Assembly (NCBI GenBank): GCA_026398065.1 | Contig: JAPLTR010000432.1 | Span: 1 to 41,156, forward strand | Direction of reading: 5' to 3' | Length of the DNA: 41,156 nucleotides | Origin: Verrucomicrobiota bacterium | GTDB taxonomy: Bacteria; Verrucomicrobiota; Verrucomicrobiia; Opitutales; Opitutaceae | Program-made: the position numbers and the translations under genes | The notes under the pieces: model-generated | What the model was told of the DNA's origin: nothing | Seen by the model: the letters and a program-made list of their open reading frames with translations, nothing else | The model's database searches: none | Part shown: in pieces, positions 24,008 through 33,119 of the stretch | Numbering within the stretch: the stretch's first letter is position 1 | How the letters are laid out: the number at the start of each line of letters is the position of its first letter

Positions 24008-27000
24008 TCAGTCCGGGATTTCGTAAATTTCGAGCAGGCCGACGCCGGGCGGAACCCCGTTGGCCGACACAATCACCGAATAGGCACCGGGTGCGAGCGT
24101 GGCGACGAGTGCCGAATCTTTGCTGCCTCGCTCGAGCGGAAAGGCTCCCACCGCGGTCGACGTGGCCTGCACCAGCTGGCCGCCGTCTCCGCCACCATCC
24201 CAGTCGTCATTTTCCACCAACACCGCGGAATTTTGATAGACCCTTAACCGGGGATTGGCCACGGCTCCCGTGATCCCAAATCGCACGAGGCCGCCACCGA
24301 CCGCCCTCACGAGCAACCGGCGCGGGGCGTTCCCCGTGATCACAAACCCACCGATCAGGGCTTGCTCATCGGCCCCCACCGGACCCCGGGTCGAGAGGTT
24401 GACGAGCCGCGCCGTATCGCCCGCGGTCGACGCCCCGGCGTCGTAGATTTCCGTCAATGCCACGCCTGCGGCATTGGGGTCAGATGCCTGAACGCTATAG
24501 GTGCCGGGGTCCAGCGTGACGGCGAGCGCCGAGTCCTTGCTCCCCGGAGTGAGGGCGAAAGCGCCCACCCGCGTGGTCGCGTTCTGCAGTTCCGTCAGGC
24601 TCAGGATCGTCCCCCAGCCGTTGTTTTCAGCGATCAGGTCCGAGCCACGGAAGAGCTTCAACCGCGGGTTGGCCAACGCCCCCGCCACGCCGAACGACGT
24701 CAGCGCGGGACCGATCGCCCGAAGCAACAGCGGCTTGGGTGCGGCGCCTGCGACCACGAAGCCCACGATCAGCACGTTCTCATCCTGGCCGGACAGCCCG
24801 CGCGTGGAGAGGTTGGCGAGCCGCCGCGACAGAGACACGGAAGAGGCCAGACCCGAAAACCGCTGCGCCGCCTGGCTCGCGCTCGTCATCGTCCCCGCCA
24901 CGACCCCGCTGGCCCCATCGACCGATCCCACGATGGCGCCGGCCCCGCCCAGGGAAATCTGAAACCGCCCGTCCGAACCGACCGCTCCGCCACCGCCGCC
25001 CATCATCGCCGCGGTCGCCGCGATTCCGTAGATCCGACCATCCGCGGCCACGATCACGCTTACCGTGCCGGCGTCCGGCGCGAGCGCCTCCGCCCGGTAG
25101 TATCCAGTTTGTCGATTCGTAACCCCCGCCGGCGAGGCGACGGCCCCGTTCATGACGATCCCGTCGATCGCACCCGAAAACACGTTTCCGTCGATCGTCC
25201 CCCGGAAAAGCCGGTTCGTCCCGGTCGGTTTCCCCGCGGTCGCACCGGTCACGGCAAACGCCCCGCCGGCATCGGTCGCAAAATCGACGGCAAACACCTC
25301 ACCGGTCGCCAGCAGCCGCCCGAGGAGGGTCCCCCTGCGTCGGTCCGCCAGATAATAGACCGCGAAGTCACCCGCTTTCCCGTCTGCGCCCACTCCTCCC
25401 AGGTAAACCAGCGGCGTGACCGCCTGGACCGCAAAGGACACCGTCACGGGTGTCGCAGGCAGGAACTGGCTGTTTCCCGACTGGGTGGCGCGGAGCGTCA
25501 CCGTGCCGGCTGCCCCGGTCAGGGTGACCACATTGCCCACCACCGTCGCCGGGCCGCTCACGACCTCCAACGTCACCGGCAAGGCCGAGGAACTGCTGAG
25601 CGAGACCTGAAACGGGGCGTCCGTGTTGACTTTCGTGCCGACGACCGGCGGCGCGATGGTCTGCAATCGCACGGTCGCCGCGATCGTCTGGTCGGCCGAC
25701 ACCGCTTCGACGTTGCCATCCCCCGCCTGCACGGCACGGACGATGACCGGCGCATTGTCCTTCAAGGTGAGCGTGCTTCCGGACAGGGTCGCATTGCCAC
25801 TGACGAGCACAAAGGTCACGGGCAGGCCACTGCTCGCCGCCGCACTCAGCGTGATCGGGCTCCCCACCGTCGAAGTGGTGACGGGTGTGAACGCGAGGGT
25901 CTGGGCCCGCTTGGCCACCGTCAGCTGCAAGGTCCCGGAGACGCTCCCCGTCGCCCCGCCCGCCTGCAAGCTGACCGTGAACGCTCCCGCCTGCGTCGGC
26001 ACGCCGGAGATCACGCCGGTCGTGGAGTTGAACGTGAGCCCCGGAGGCAAACCCGCCACGGCAAACGCGGTCGGGGAATTCGTGGCCTTGATCGTGTAGC
26101 TGAACGCCGCACCATTGGTCGCCGAACCGAGCAATGGGCTGGTGACGATCTGGCCCTCGTAGATGCGCGTGACGGACCCGCCAAAACCCAAGGCGAGGAC
26201 CTTCCCATCGGGCTGCTGCAGAAACTTAACAATCGCATCCGGCACAGCGATGCGATAGCTTGGATCGACCGATCCGTCGGCGTTGAGGCGTGCAATCGAC
26301 GGGTAACTATTGCGCGGCAGAGTACCCAAGGTATCGAAAAGGCCGCCCAAAAGGAACTTCCCGCTGGGGAGGGGAAGTACATCCCCCATGGTATAGTTTG
26401 GCTGGGTCGCGGAAAACAGGGAGGAGACGGCGCCGCTGGCCGTGAAGCAGGACAGTGAGCCATTGAGATTGGTGAAAATGACCCGACCGTCCGCCAGCGG
26501 GATGATCTCACGAGGAATATCGGAGGTGGCGTAAGCCATTCCGAAGCTGTTCCGCGGAGCAAAAGAAGTGTCCAGCGATCCATCGGTAGCAACCAGAGCA
26601 CAATTGTTGCGAGCCAAGCCGCTTAGGAAATTGAACGGACCGACGACATATATTTTCCCGTCGCCCCGCACCACAAATGATCTGACTCCCTCGTAGTACG
26701 CACCGCCGGGCACCTGAGCGTTAAAGCTGGGATCGGTCGTTCCATCAGGATTTAGCCGCATCAATGTGGTCGCGGCGTAAGTGTTACCTATCCTCAGAGA
26801 TCCTCCGATCAGAATCCTGCCTCCCGGTTGCGGAGCGAGTGCGAGAATACCGTCGTACCGGCCTTGAAACGAAGGATCGATCGAGCCATCCGCATTCAAC
26901 CGGACCGGACCCGCGCCATTGATCGTCGAGCTGACGAAAATTTTCCCATCGGTCGACATCGTGACCGCCAACGTGCGGTAGTCAAAGGTCGGCGCCACGA

Positions 27001-27292
27001 ACGAGCGATCCAGCGATCCGTCCACGTTCAACCGCACGATATTTCCCTTTGTATCAGATCCGCTGGTGAAACTTCCTCCGACCAGAACTTTCCCGTCCGG
27101 TTGAAGGAAAATACATCTTCCGCCGGTGGCCGCGGAAACAAACGTCGGATCGATCGCCTGCGCCCGTAGGAGGACCGCACAGATTAATGGAAGAAGAAAA
27201 GCCGCGCAACGCCGAGGGGACGCAAATCGGGTGATCAAATACCACCGCGAAAAAATACCGCCAGGGCTTGGAGTGCCGCGAAAATTAACCAT
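24008..27292 (-). CDS. Large secreted delta-60 repeat / Ig-like protein with duplicated C-terminal domain
   Basis: A 1094-residue protein from the ATG at 27292; its signal peptide is 'CAAFLLPLICAVLLRAQA'. Residues about 50-385 hold some seven delta-60-type propeller repeats ('LQPDGKVLVGGSFTS', 'RLNADGSIDPSF'). A putative Ig domain follows ('AGLPPGLTFNSTTGVISGVPTQAG'), then two or three Ig-like strands, a 'YLGGVGADGKAGDFAVYY' segment, and two consecutive copies of a 125-residue domain ('LSTRG...GFV..G.AP..LL.RA.G...FG..GA.ANPRL...W'). Such proteins are exported to the surface in Verrucomicrobiota; the duplicated end may be an anchoring or sorting module, which is inference. The first third uses less GC-extreme codons than the rest, which may mark a younger or transferred segment. 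Confidence 0.85.
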   Translation of the reverse strand: MVNFRGTPSPGGIFSRWYLITRFASPRRCAAFLLPLICAVLLRAQAIDPTFVSAATGGRCIFLQPDGKVLVGGSFTSGSDTKGNIVRLNVDGSLDRSFVAPTFDYRTLAVTMSTDGKIFVSSTINGAGPVRLNADGSIDPSFQGRYDGILALAPQPGGRILIGGSLRIGNTYAATTLMRLNPDGTTDPSFNAQVPGGAYYEGVRSFVVRGDGKIYVVGPFNFLSGLARNNCALVATDGSLDTSFAPRNSFGMAYATSDIPREIIPLADGRVIFTNLNGSLSCFTASGAVSSLFSATQPNYTMGDVLPLPSGKFLLGGLFDTLGTLPRNSYPSIARLNADGSVDPSYRIAVPDAIVKFLQQPDGKVLALGFGGSVTRIYEGQIVTSPLLGSATNGAAFSYTIKATNSPTAFAVAGLPPGLTFNSTTGVISGVPTQAGAFTVSLQAGGATGSVSGTLQLTVAKRAQTLAFTPVTTSTVGSPITLSAAASSGLPVTFVLVSGNATLSGSTLTLKDNAPVIVRAVQAGDGNVEAVSADQTIAATVRLQTIAPPVVGTKVNTDAPFQVSLSSSSALPVTLEVVSGPATVVGNVVTLTGAAGTVTLRATQSGNSQFLPATPVTVSFAVQAVTPLVYLGGVGADGKAGDFAVYYLADRRRGTLLGRLLATGEVFAVDFATDAGGAFAVTGATAGKPTGTNRLFRGTIDGNVFSGAIDGIVMNGAVASPAGVTNRQTGYYRAEALAPDAGTVSVIVAADGRIYGIAATAAMMGGGGGAVGSDGRFQISLGGAGAIVGSVDGASGVVAGTMTSASQAAQRFSGLASSVSLSRRLANLSTRGLSGQDENVLIVGFVVAGAAPKPLLLRAIGPALTSFGVAGALANPRLKLFRGSDLIAENNGWGTILSLTELQNATTRVGAFALTPGSKDSALAVTLDPGTYSVQASDPNAAGVALTEIYDAGASTAGDTARLVNLSTRGPVGADEQALIGGFVITGNAPRRLLVRAVGGGLVRFGITGAVANPRLRVYQNSAVLVENDDWDGGGDGGQLVQATSTAVGAFPLERGSKDSALVATLAPGAYSVIVSANGVPPGVGLLEIYEIPD

Positions 27293-27574
27293 GAGAGCTG
27301 AAAGGGAATCCTTCCGCCTTCGGGCGATCAACGAAGATCAATTCGTCCCACAAGGTCATAAATAATGCTATTGGACCTCGCAGCGGGCCGAACGAATGCG
27401 CTCGCCGAGCCAATGATCATGCCTCCTTCCGTGAACAAACCGATGCCCGTCAGATCCCCATCGCACCCTCCGCGCCAAAAACCCACCCGGTCTAGACAAA
27501 TCCCCCGCCCGGCGACGCTTCCCCCATATCCCGTCGGTCCATCTCCGCTTCTCCTTTCCTTCCTCCTTCGTCGT

Positions 27575-29047
27575 ATGAAACCCACCACCCTCCTCCTCGC
27601 CGCCTCGCTGGTCGCCAACGTCGCGCTCGTCGCCCTCGTCGCGACCCATTCCGCCGACCCGGCCCCGGCCAGCTCCGCCGCAATCGGCACCGCTTCCGGA
27701 AAACCCTCCGGGTCTGCCTCCGCCTCCTCCGACGCCCTGCGCGCCGCCCTCGCCTCCGGCGACACCGCCGCGCTCACCGCCGCCGGCCTCCCCGCCGACG
27801 TCGCCCGCGACCTCTCCCTCGGCCGCGCCTTCGCCCGCTATCAGCAGAAAATCTCCGCCGCCCGCACCGCCGGGGCCGGCGGCGACAACCGCTGGTGGCG
27901 CAACCGCACCTCCGCCCCGCGCACCCGCGAGGAGGAGCTCCTCGCCCGCCGCGAGCTCTCCGATGCCCTGATGGCCGCCTTCGGCGACGACCTCGGCCTC
28001 AGCGGCGCCGACGCCACCCAGTTCGCCTTCCTCTCCCCGGAGAAACGCAACGCCCTCCGCCGCATCACCCAGGACTACGACGAGATGATGGCCAAGTTCT
28101 CCGCTGGCGGCGTCCAGCTCGCTTCCGACAAGGAAAAGCTCCGCCTCCTCCGCGCCGAACGCGACCGCGACATCGCCGCCCTTCTCACCCCCGCCGAGCT
28201 TGCCGACTACGAGCTCCGCACCTCGCCCAGCGCAGCCACTGTCCGCGCCCGCTATGGCGACGCCCTCGCCAGCGAGGACGACTTCAAGAAGCTCTACGCC
28301 CTCCAAAAAGCCTACGACGAAAAATTCCCCGCCGACGCCCTCACCGGCCGCGTCACCCCCGAGACCCTCCGCGCCCGCACCGACGCCCAGGCCCAGTTGC
28401 AAAGCGACATCCGCGCCGCGCTCGGCGAAGACAAATATGCCGCCGTCCGCCGCGCCGCCGACCCCGAGCTCCGCACCCTCGACTCGCTCGTCAGCCGCGT
28501 CGGCCTGCCCGCCACGACCACCGACCGCGTCGCCACCTCGCGCGAAACCTACGCCGCCGAGTCCCAGCGCATCAACTCCGACACCTCCCTCTCGCCCACC
28601 GAACGCCGCGCGCAACTCCAGGCGCTCGGCACGAAGGCCAAATCCGAGCTCGCCACCACGCTCGGGGCCGAGGTCGCCGACGCCTACTCACCGCGCGCCT
28701 CGTGGCTCAACATGCTGCAGAGCGGCATCGCCTTCTCGACCACACCCACCGCCAGCTCCCCCGGCGGCCTCTCGCTCTCGGGCGCCACGCAAAGCGTCTA
28801 TCCGGTGATGCCCGCCGGCACCACCGCCGCCGGTGGCCCGCGCCAGGTAGTCAACTTTGTCAGCAGCACGACCGACTCGACGAACGCGCCCGTCGGTGGC
28901 GCGCTCTTCTCCGGCGGCAGCTCCGGCGAACCGACCAACCGCACCATGCAGGTCATCTCCGTCGGCAGCACGACCACCGCCGGCCCCAACCACCACGACG
29001 CCACGACGACCACCACCGTCGCCCCGGCCGCGACTCCGCCGAAATAA
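27575..29047 (+). CDS. Tandem-family protein 1 (type C-like, long low-complexity tail)
   Basis: First and outlying member of the paralogous family, 490 residues from the ATG at 27575. It has an N-terminal hydrophobic anchor 'TLLLAASLVANVALVALVA' and a Ser/Ala linker. A degenerate version of the hallmark follows ('DTAALTAAGLPADVARDLSL'), then 'FLSPEKRNALRRITQDYDEM', 'RDIAALLTPAELADYELRTSP', 'DDFKKLYALQKAYDEKFP', 'LGEDKYAAVRRAADPE', 'LGAEVADAY', 'SWLNMLQSGIAF'. Uniquely, it continues for about 110 residues of Ser/Thr/Gly/Pro-rich tail ending 'HHDATTTTTVAPAATPPK'. It is separated from the rest of the array by a transporter gene. No known domain is recognised. Location is inferred to be periplasmic, membrane-anchored or secreted. 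Confidence 0.8.
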   Translation: MKPTTLLLAASLVANVALVALVATHSADPAPASSAAIGTASGKPSGSASASSDALRAALASGDTAALTAAGLPADVARDLSLGRAFARYQQKISAARTAGAGGDNRWWRNRTSAPRTREEELLARRELSDALMAAFGDDLGLSGADATQFAFLSPEKRNALRRITQDYDEMMAKFSAGGVQLASDKEKLRLLRAERDRDIAALLTPAELADYELRTSPSAATVRARYGDALASEDDFKKLYALQKAYDEKFPADALTGRVTPETLRARTDAQAQLQSDIRAALGEDKYAAVRRAADPELRTLDSLVSRVGLPATTTDRVATSRETYAAESQRINSDTSLSPTERRAQLQALGTKAKSELATTLGAEVADAYSPRASWLNMLQSGIAFSTTPTASSPGGLSLSGATQSVYPVMPAGTTAAGGPRQVVNFVSSTTDSTNAPVGGALFSGGSSGEPTNRTMQVISVGSTTTAGPNHHDATTTTTVAPAATPPK

Positions 29048-29077
29048 CGCGCCGAGCGCCCCCGGTCGCTTGTTCTT

Positions 29078-29109
29078 GGAGATCGGGAGCGGCCACGCTC
29101 CCGATTTCC
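29078..29109. terminator. Hairpin between convergent genes, probable bidirectional terminator
   Basis: ATCGGGAGCG-GCCA-CGCTCCCGAT is a perfect 10-bp stem that extends by four more pairs through GGAG/TTCC. It sits midway between two convergent stops (29047 and 29132). T runs are short, so efficiency is uncertain. Confidence 0.55.
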
Positions 29110-29131
29110 ACCGCCGCCCCCCCCGCTCTCC

Positions 29132-30097
29132 TCACTTCGCCGGCGGCTTGAACTGCAGCAGGATGTTCGCCGCCGTGATCAGCCCTCCGCCCACGAGCAG
29201 GTTCACTGTCGCCCGCTCGTTCGCGTAGGCGATCCCCACCCAGACCGAAAACAGCGCGGGCAGAAACAGCGCCATCAGCGACCCGAAGATCGGCTCGATG
29301 CAATAGACCAGCCCCGCCTCCGTCGCCGTGATCTTCGGCTGCCAGGTGTTCATGATCGTAAACGACCCCAGCGTACAAAACACCGTCAGCGTCAGCGTGA
29401 GGGCGAGCCAGCCCGGCGAGGTCCACGGCGTGGTCAGCGCCGCCAGGTCCGGCGCCGTCGCCCCCGCGAGCGCCGCGAAGATCAGCGCCTCCGTCACAAA
29501 CATCACGAGCGTCAGCCGCTCCGGCCGGTTCGCCGCAAACTCCTTTTTCTCCAGCCACAGGATCTGGCCCATGAAGAACAGCGACGCGAGGAGCGTCTCC
29601 CATTCGCCGCGCCCAAACTTCATCGTCCGCCAGTCAAACTGCCCGAGGATCGCCACGCCCGCCAGCACCAGCGCGCAGCACCCCCACACGATCCAGCCCG
29701 GATTCCGCCGCAGCCGGATCGCCACATAGACCGGGATCAGGATGGCGTAGAGCTGCGTGAGAAACGCCGAGGTGCTCGCCGCCGTGAACTGCAGGGCGTC
29801 GTTCTGCAGCAGCATGCCCGCCGAGGAGAAGAGCCCGATGATGACGCCCTGCTTCAGCTCGCCCCGCGACACCTGCCAGAAACTCCGCGGCCGCAGCGCC
29901 ATCAGCACCGCCGAGGCGAGCAGGAAGCGCGGCGCCACCGTGTAGATCGCCGAAAACCACGTCCCCGCCTGCGGCACCAGCACGCCGTGCAGCAGCGCGA
30001 TCGCCTTCACCACCGGAAAACTCAGCCCCCAGAAAAAGTTCGCGAGCAGGAGCATGAGCAGGGCCTGCGGTCGTTGCGGATGATGGACGTCGGACAT
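29132..30097 (-). CDS. EamA/DMT-family transporter (second copy)
   Basis: A 321-residue protein from the ATG at 30097 (the track's ATG at 30121 adds eight residues). It has ten membrane helices in two EamA repeats: 'LLMLLLANFFWGLSFPVVKAI' opens the first, 'FTAASTSAFLTQLYAILIPVYVAI' closes it, and 'ITATEAGLVYCIEPIFGSLMALFLP' closes the second. This matches the drug/metabolite exporter family. It is not a close copy of the transporter at 22291. It splits the paralogous array and is divergent from the next family member (138-nt gap), so the shared region probably carries both promoters. No link to the array's function is evident. Confidence 0.9.
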   Translation of the reverse strand: MSDVHHPQRPQALLMLLLANFFWGLSFPVVKAIALLHGVLVPQAGTWFSAIYTVAPRFLLASAVLMALRPRSFWQVSRGELKQGVIIGLFSSAGMLLQNDALQFTAASTSAFLTQLYAILIPVYVAIRLRRNPGWIVWGCCALVLAGVAILGQFDWRTMKFGRGEWETLLASLFFMGQILWLEKKEFAANRPERLTLVMFVTEALIFAALAGATAPDLAALTTPWTSPGWLALTLTLTVFCTLGSFTIMNTWQPKITATEAGLVYCIEPIFGSLMALFLPALFSVWVGIAYANERATVNLLVGGGLITAANILLQFKPPAK

Positions 30098-30235
30098 CGC
30101 GGAAGGGAAACCCGTCAGCATGCCCGACCGCCGCGCCGCACCGCCACCTAAAACCGATGACAGGCTTTGGGCGTGCGCCCGCCGGGGGTTTGGGCTGCAC
30201 TCCCCCTCGCCCTTCGGCCCCGCCCCCGCGCCGCC

Positions 30236-31558
30236 ATGCGTCCCTCCCCCCTGCTCATCGCGCTTTCGCTGGCGGTCAACACCGCCCTGCTCGGCGCGCT
30301 CACCTGGCGCCCCTCGCTCGCCCCGCCGGCCTTCCGCGAGTTCTTCTCCCGCTCACCCTCCGCCGAATCCCTTGCCGCCGAGGCCCGTGCCCGCGATTTG
30401 GCCGCCGCCCAGGCCGCCGCCGACTCCGCCGCCCGCGCCGCAGCCGCGAACGCCCAACTCTGGTCCGCCCTCCAGTCCGACGATCCTCGCACGCTCATCG
30501 CGCGCCTCCGCGCCGCCGGCTTTCCGCCCACGGTCGTGCGCTTCGCCGTCGATGCCCAGCTCACCGCCCGGCTCAACGCCCGGTTCCGGCAACACCTCCG
30601 TGGTGTGCCGGAGCGGCCCTATTGGAAGCTCGACGCGTTCGCGGGCAGTCCCTTCACCGGCCCTTCCCTCTGGCTGGAGTACGACAAATTCTATCGCGCC
30701 TACAGCCAGCAGAAACGGGAGGCCCTGACCGACGACTGGCTGGCCGGCGCCGGCGAGGCCAGCCCCGAGCAGCGCCGCCGCTACGGCGATCTGCCCAAGG
30801 CCAAGATCGACCTCATCGAACGGATCAACGCCGACTATGACGAGATGTCCGCCCGGGTGCGCGAGTCCATGCAGGGCATCGCGCTCATCGAAGACCGCAA
30901 AAAATTCGATCTCCTCAACCGCGAGCGCCGCGCCGATCTCGCCGCCGCCCTCACGCCCGAGGAATTGGAAAACTATGACATGCGCAACTCCTCCGTCGCC
31001 TTCGGCCGGACGAACGCCCTCACGCTCATGGATGCCACGGAGGCGGAGTTCCGCGCCATCTATTTCGCGCAAAAAACCATGGACGACCGCCTGCGCCTGG
31101 AGCGTGCCTCCACCGGCGATCTCTCCCCCGCCACACGCACCGCCGCCCAGGACCAGTTCACCCAAGAGCTCCGCACCGCCCTCGGCGAGGCCCGCTACGC
31201 TGACTACCAGCGCTCCTCCAGCGGCGAGTTCCAGCAGCTCCACCGTCTCTCCCAGCGCGAGAATCTCCCCGTGGACACCGCGCTGCGCGCCTTCGCCCTC
31301 CGCGACCGCGTCTCCGCCGAGTCGACCCGCATCGTCAACGACCCCGCGCAGACTTCCGACCAAAAGCGCGCGGCCCTTCAGGTCCTCGCACAAAACACCC
31401 GCGCCCAGTTGCTCGCCTCCCTCGGCTCCACCGTCGGCCCCGCCTACCTTGAAACCGCGAACCGCTGGCTGATCCCCGTCGAACGCGGCAACGCCGTGAC
31501 CTTCGGCTTCGACAACGCCCGAAAGCTCCAGCCCATCCCCGGCTCGCCCACACCCTGA
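30236..31558 (+). CDS. Tandem-family protein 2 (type A)
   Basis: A 440-residue member, ATG at 30236 (preceded by GCCGCC, no Shine-Dalgarno). It has an anchor 'LLIALSLAVNTALLGAL', type A entry 'RPSLAPPAFREFF', an Ala-rich coiled coil (about 45-80), and the hallmark 'TLIARLRAAGFPPTVVRFAV' ending in 'RPYWKLDAF'. Type A signature 'PEQRRRYGDLPKAKIDLIER' and 'DYDEM...MQGIALIEDRKKFDLL' follow. Module 1 is 'LAAALTPEELENYDMRNSS', then 'DATEAEFRAIYFAQK'. Module 2 is 'LGEARYADYQRSS', and module 3 'LGSTVGPAYLETANRWLIP'. The end is a short Gly/Pro strand region. No Cys and no conserved catalytic-looking residues are seen. It forms an A-B pair with the next gene (12-nt gap). Confidence 0.83.
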   Translation: MRPSPLLIALSLAVNTALLGALTWRPSLAPPAFREFFSRSPSAESLAAEARARDLAAAQAAADSAARAAAANAQLWSALQSDDPRTLIARLRAAGFPPTVVRFAVDAQLTARLNARFRQHLRGVPERPYWKLDAFAGSPFTGPSLWLEYDKFYRAYSQQKREALTDDWLAGAGEASPEQRRRYGDLPKAKIDLIERINADYDEMSARVRESMQGIALIEDRKKFDLLNRERRADLAAALTPEELENYDMRNSSVAFGRTNALTLMDATEAEFRAIYFAQKTMDDRLRLERASTGDLSPATRTAAQDQFTQELRTALGEARYADYQRSSSGEFQQLHRLSQRENLPVDTALRAFALRDRVSAESTRIVNDPAQTSDQKRAALQVLAQNTRAQLLASLGSTVGPAYLETANRWLIPVERGNAVTFGFDNARKLQPIPGSPTP

Positions 31559-31570
31559 GCGCCGACCACG

Positions 31571-32785
31571 ATGAAACCGTTCTGGCCCGCCCTCTTCCTC
31601 GGCTCGCTCGCGCTGAACGCCGCGCTCATCCTCCTCTTCCTCGTCGGCGCCGCCTCCTCCACCTCGGACTCCGACGCACTCACGGCTTCCGCCTCCGTCG
31701 TCACGACCCCGAAGTCCGTCGCCGCCACGCCGGTCGTCGATTCCAGCGTGTGGCCGCGTCTCCAGGTGGCCGAAGGCGATTTCCCCGGCCTCATCGCCCG
31801 CCTCCGCGCCGCGGGCTTCCCCCCGACGGTGATCCGCGGCATCGTCACCGGCCTCGTTCAGGAAAAATTCGCCGCGCGCCGCAAGGCGCTCGATCCCGGA
31901 CTCGGCACCCGCCCGTTCTGGAAAAACGACCGGCCACCCGACCCCAGTATCCTGCTCGCCCTCCACCAGTTGAACCGCGAGCAAGTGCGCACGATCCGCG
32001 AACTGCTCGGCCCCGAGACCGAGGAGGAAGAGGACCCCGTCATGACCGCGTCCCGCCAGCGCCAGCTCGGTTTCCTGCCGCCGGAGCGCGCCGCGTCGGT
32101 CCGCGCGATCACCGAGCGCTACGAGCAACTCCGCGAGGATCTCCGCAACCCCGCCGGTCAGCTCCCCGCCGACCGCGCGCGTCAGGCCGAACTCGGCCGG
32201 GAAGAGCGCGCCGCCCTTGCTCAAGTGCTCTCGCCACGCGAGCTGGAGGAGTACGATCTCCGCAGCAGCGACACCGCCAACAATCTCCGCTACCAGCTCA
32301 CCCAGTTCGATGCCACCGAAAGCGAGTTCGTCGCCCTCTTCCGCCTGCAACGCCCCTTCGATGAAAAGTTCAACGGACTCCCGTTCATGCCGTCAGAGGA
32401 GCAGGCGCAGCAGCGCACCGATGCGGAGAAACTCCTGAACGAGCAGATCAAAGCCACCCTCGGCCCCGACCGTTACGCCGACTACGAACGCTCCACGGAC
32501 TACAACTACCGCCGCACCGCCCAGCTCGTCGCCCGCCTCGATCTCCCGCCCGCCGCCGCGCCGCAGGTATGGTCCGTGCAGAAAGACATCCAGCGGCGCG
32601 CTGAACCCGTGTCCGCCGATCCCCGGCTGTCCGAGACCCAGCGCGCCACCCAGCTCGCCGCGCTGATCTCCGAAGCCACCGACCGCCTCACCGCCACGCT
32701 CGGCCCCCGCGGCTTCGCCGAGTATCAGCGCAACGGCGGCACCTGGCTCCGCGAACTCGCCCCACCTCCTCCACCGAAGCCTTAG
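31571..32785 (+). CDS. Tandem-family protein 3 (type B)
   Basis: A 404-residue member. It has an anchor 'FLGSLALNAALILLFLVGA', a Ser/Thr/Val linker, 'VWPRL', and the hallmark 'GLIARLRAAGFPPTVIRGIV', then 'KFAARRKALDP' and 'RPFWKNDRPPDP'. An acidic patch T-E-E-E-E-D follows, then 'FLPPERAASVRAITERYEQL', module 1 'LSPRELEEYDLRSSD', 'DATESEFVALFRLQRPFDEKF', module 2 'LGPDRYADYERSTDYNY', 'LVARLDLPP', and module 3 'LGPRGFAEYQRNGGTWL' with a Pro-rich end. Type B differs from A by lacking the N-terminal coiled coil and by the 'YxxxGGxWL' ending. It is translated 12 nt after the type A gene, so probably co-transcribed. Confidence 0.83.
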   Translation: MKPFWPALFLGSLALNAALILLFLVGAASSTSDSDALTASASVVTTPKSVAATPVVDSSVWPRLQVAEGDFPGLIARLRAAGFPPTVIRGIVTGLVQEKFAARRKALDPGLGTRPFWKNDRPPDPSILLALHQLNREQVRTIRELLGPETEEEEDPVMTASRQRQLGFLPPERAASVRAITERYEQLREDLRNPAGQLPADRARQAELGREERAALAQVLSPRELEEYDLRSSDTANNLRYQLTQFDATESEFVALFRLQRPFDEKFNGLPFMPSEEQAQQRTDAEKLLNEQIKATLGPDRYADYERSTDYNYRRTAQLVARLDLPPAAAPQVWSVQKDIQRRAEPVSADPRLSETQRATQLAALISEATDRLTATLGPRGFAEYQRNGGTWLRELAPPPPPKP

Positions 32786-33119
32786 GGGCCGTTTTACACC
32801 CCCCCCAGCCCGGCCCCGGCCGGCTCTCGCCGATTCGTCGCCCCCCTGCTCGCCGCCGCTCTCCGTCGCCGTCTCGCCGGACACCCATTCGCGGACGCTC
32901 CGCCGCCCTCACGGACGCCCTCGACTCGGTTGCGTTCCGGCAAAACCCGTATGTTCTTTTAATCAACTTTTAGATTGCTTTTTATCAAAAACGCCCGCAC
33001 CTTCAAACCTGCCCTCCACCCGCACCCGCCGACGCCCCCGGCATCGCTCCCGATGCCGGGACTTGCTCCTGCCCGGACAAAACCCATCCACCCTCCGCCT
33101 CATCCGACCGCCCCCGGGA

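Noticed and set aside
27365-27574. 70-codon N-terminal extension of tandem-family protein 1
   Set aside because: Pro/Arg-rich text upstream of a clear anchor start at 27575. All paralogues begin at the anchor.
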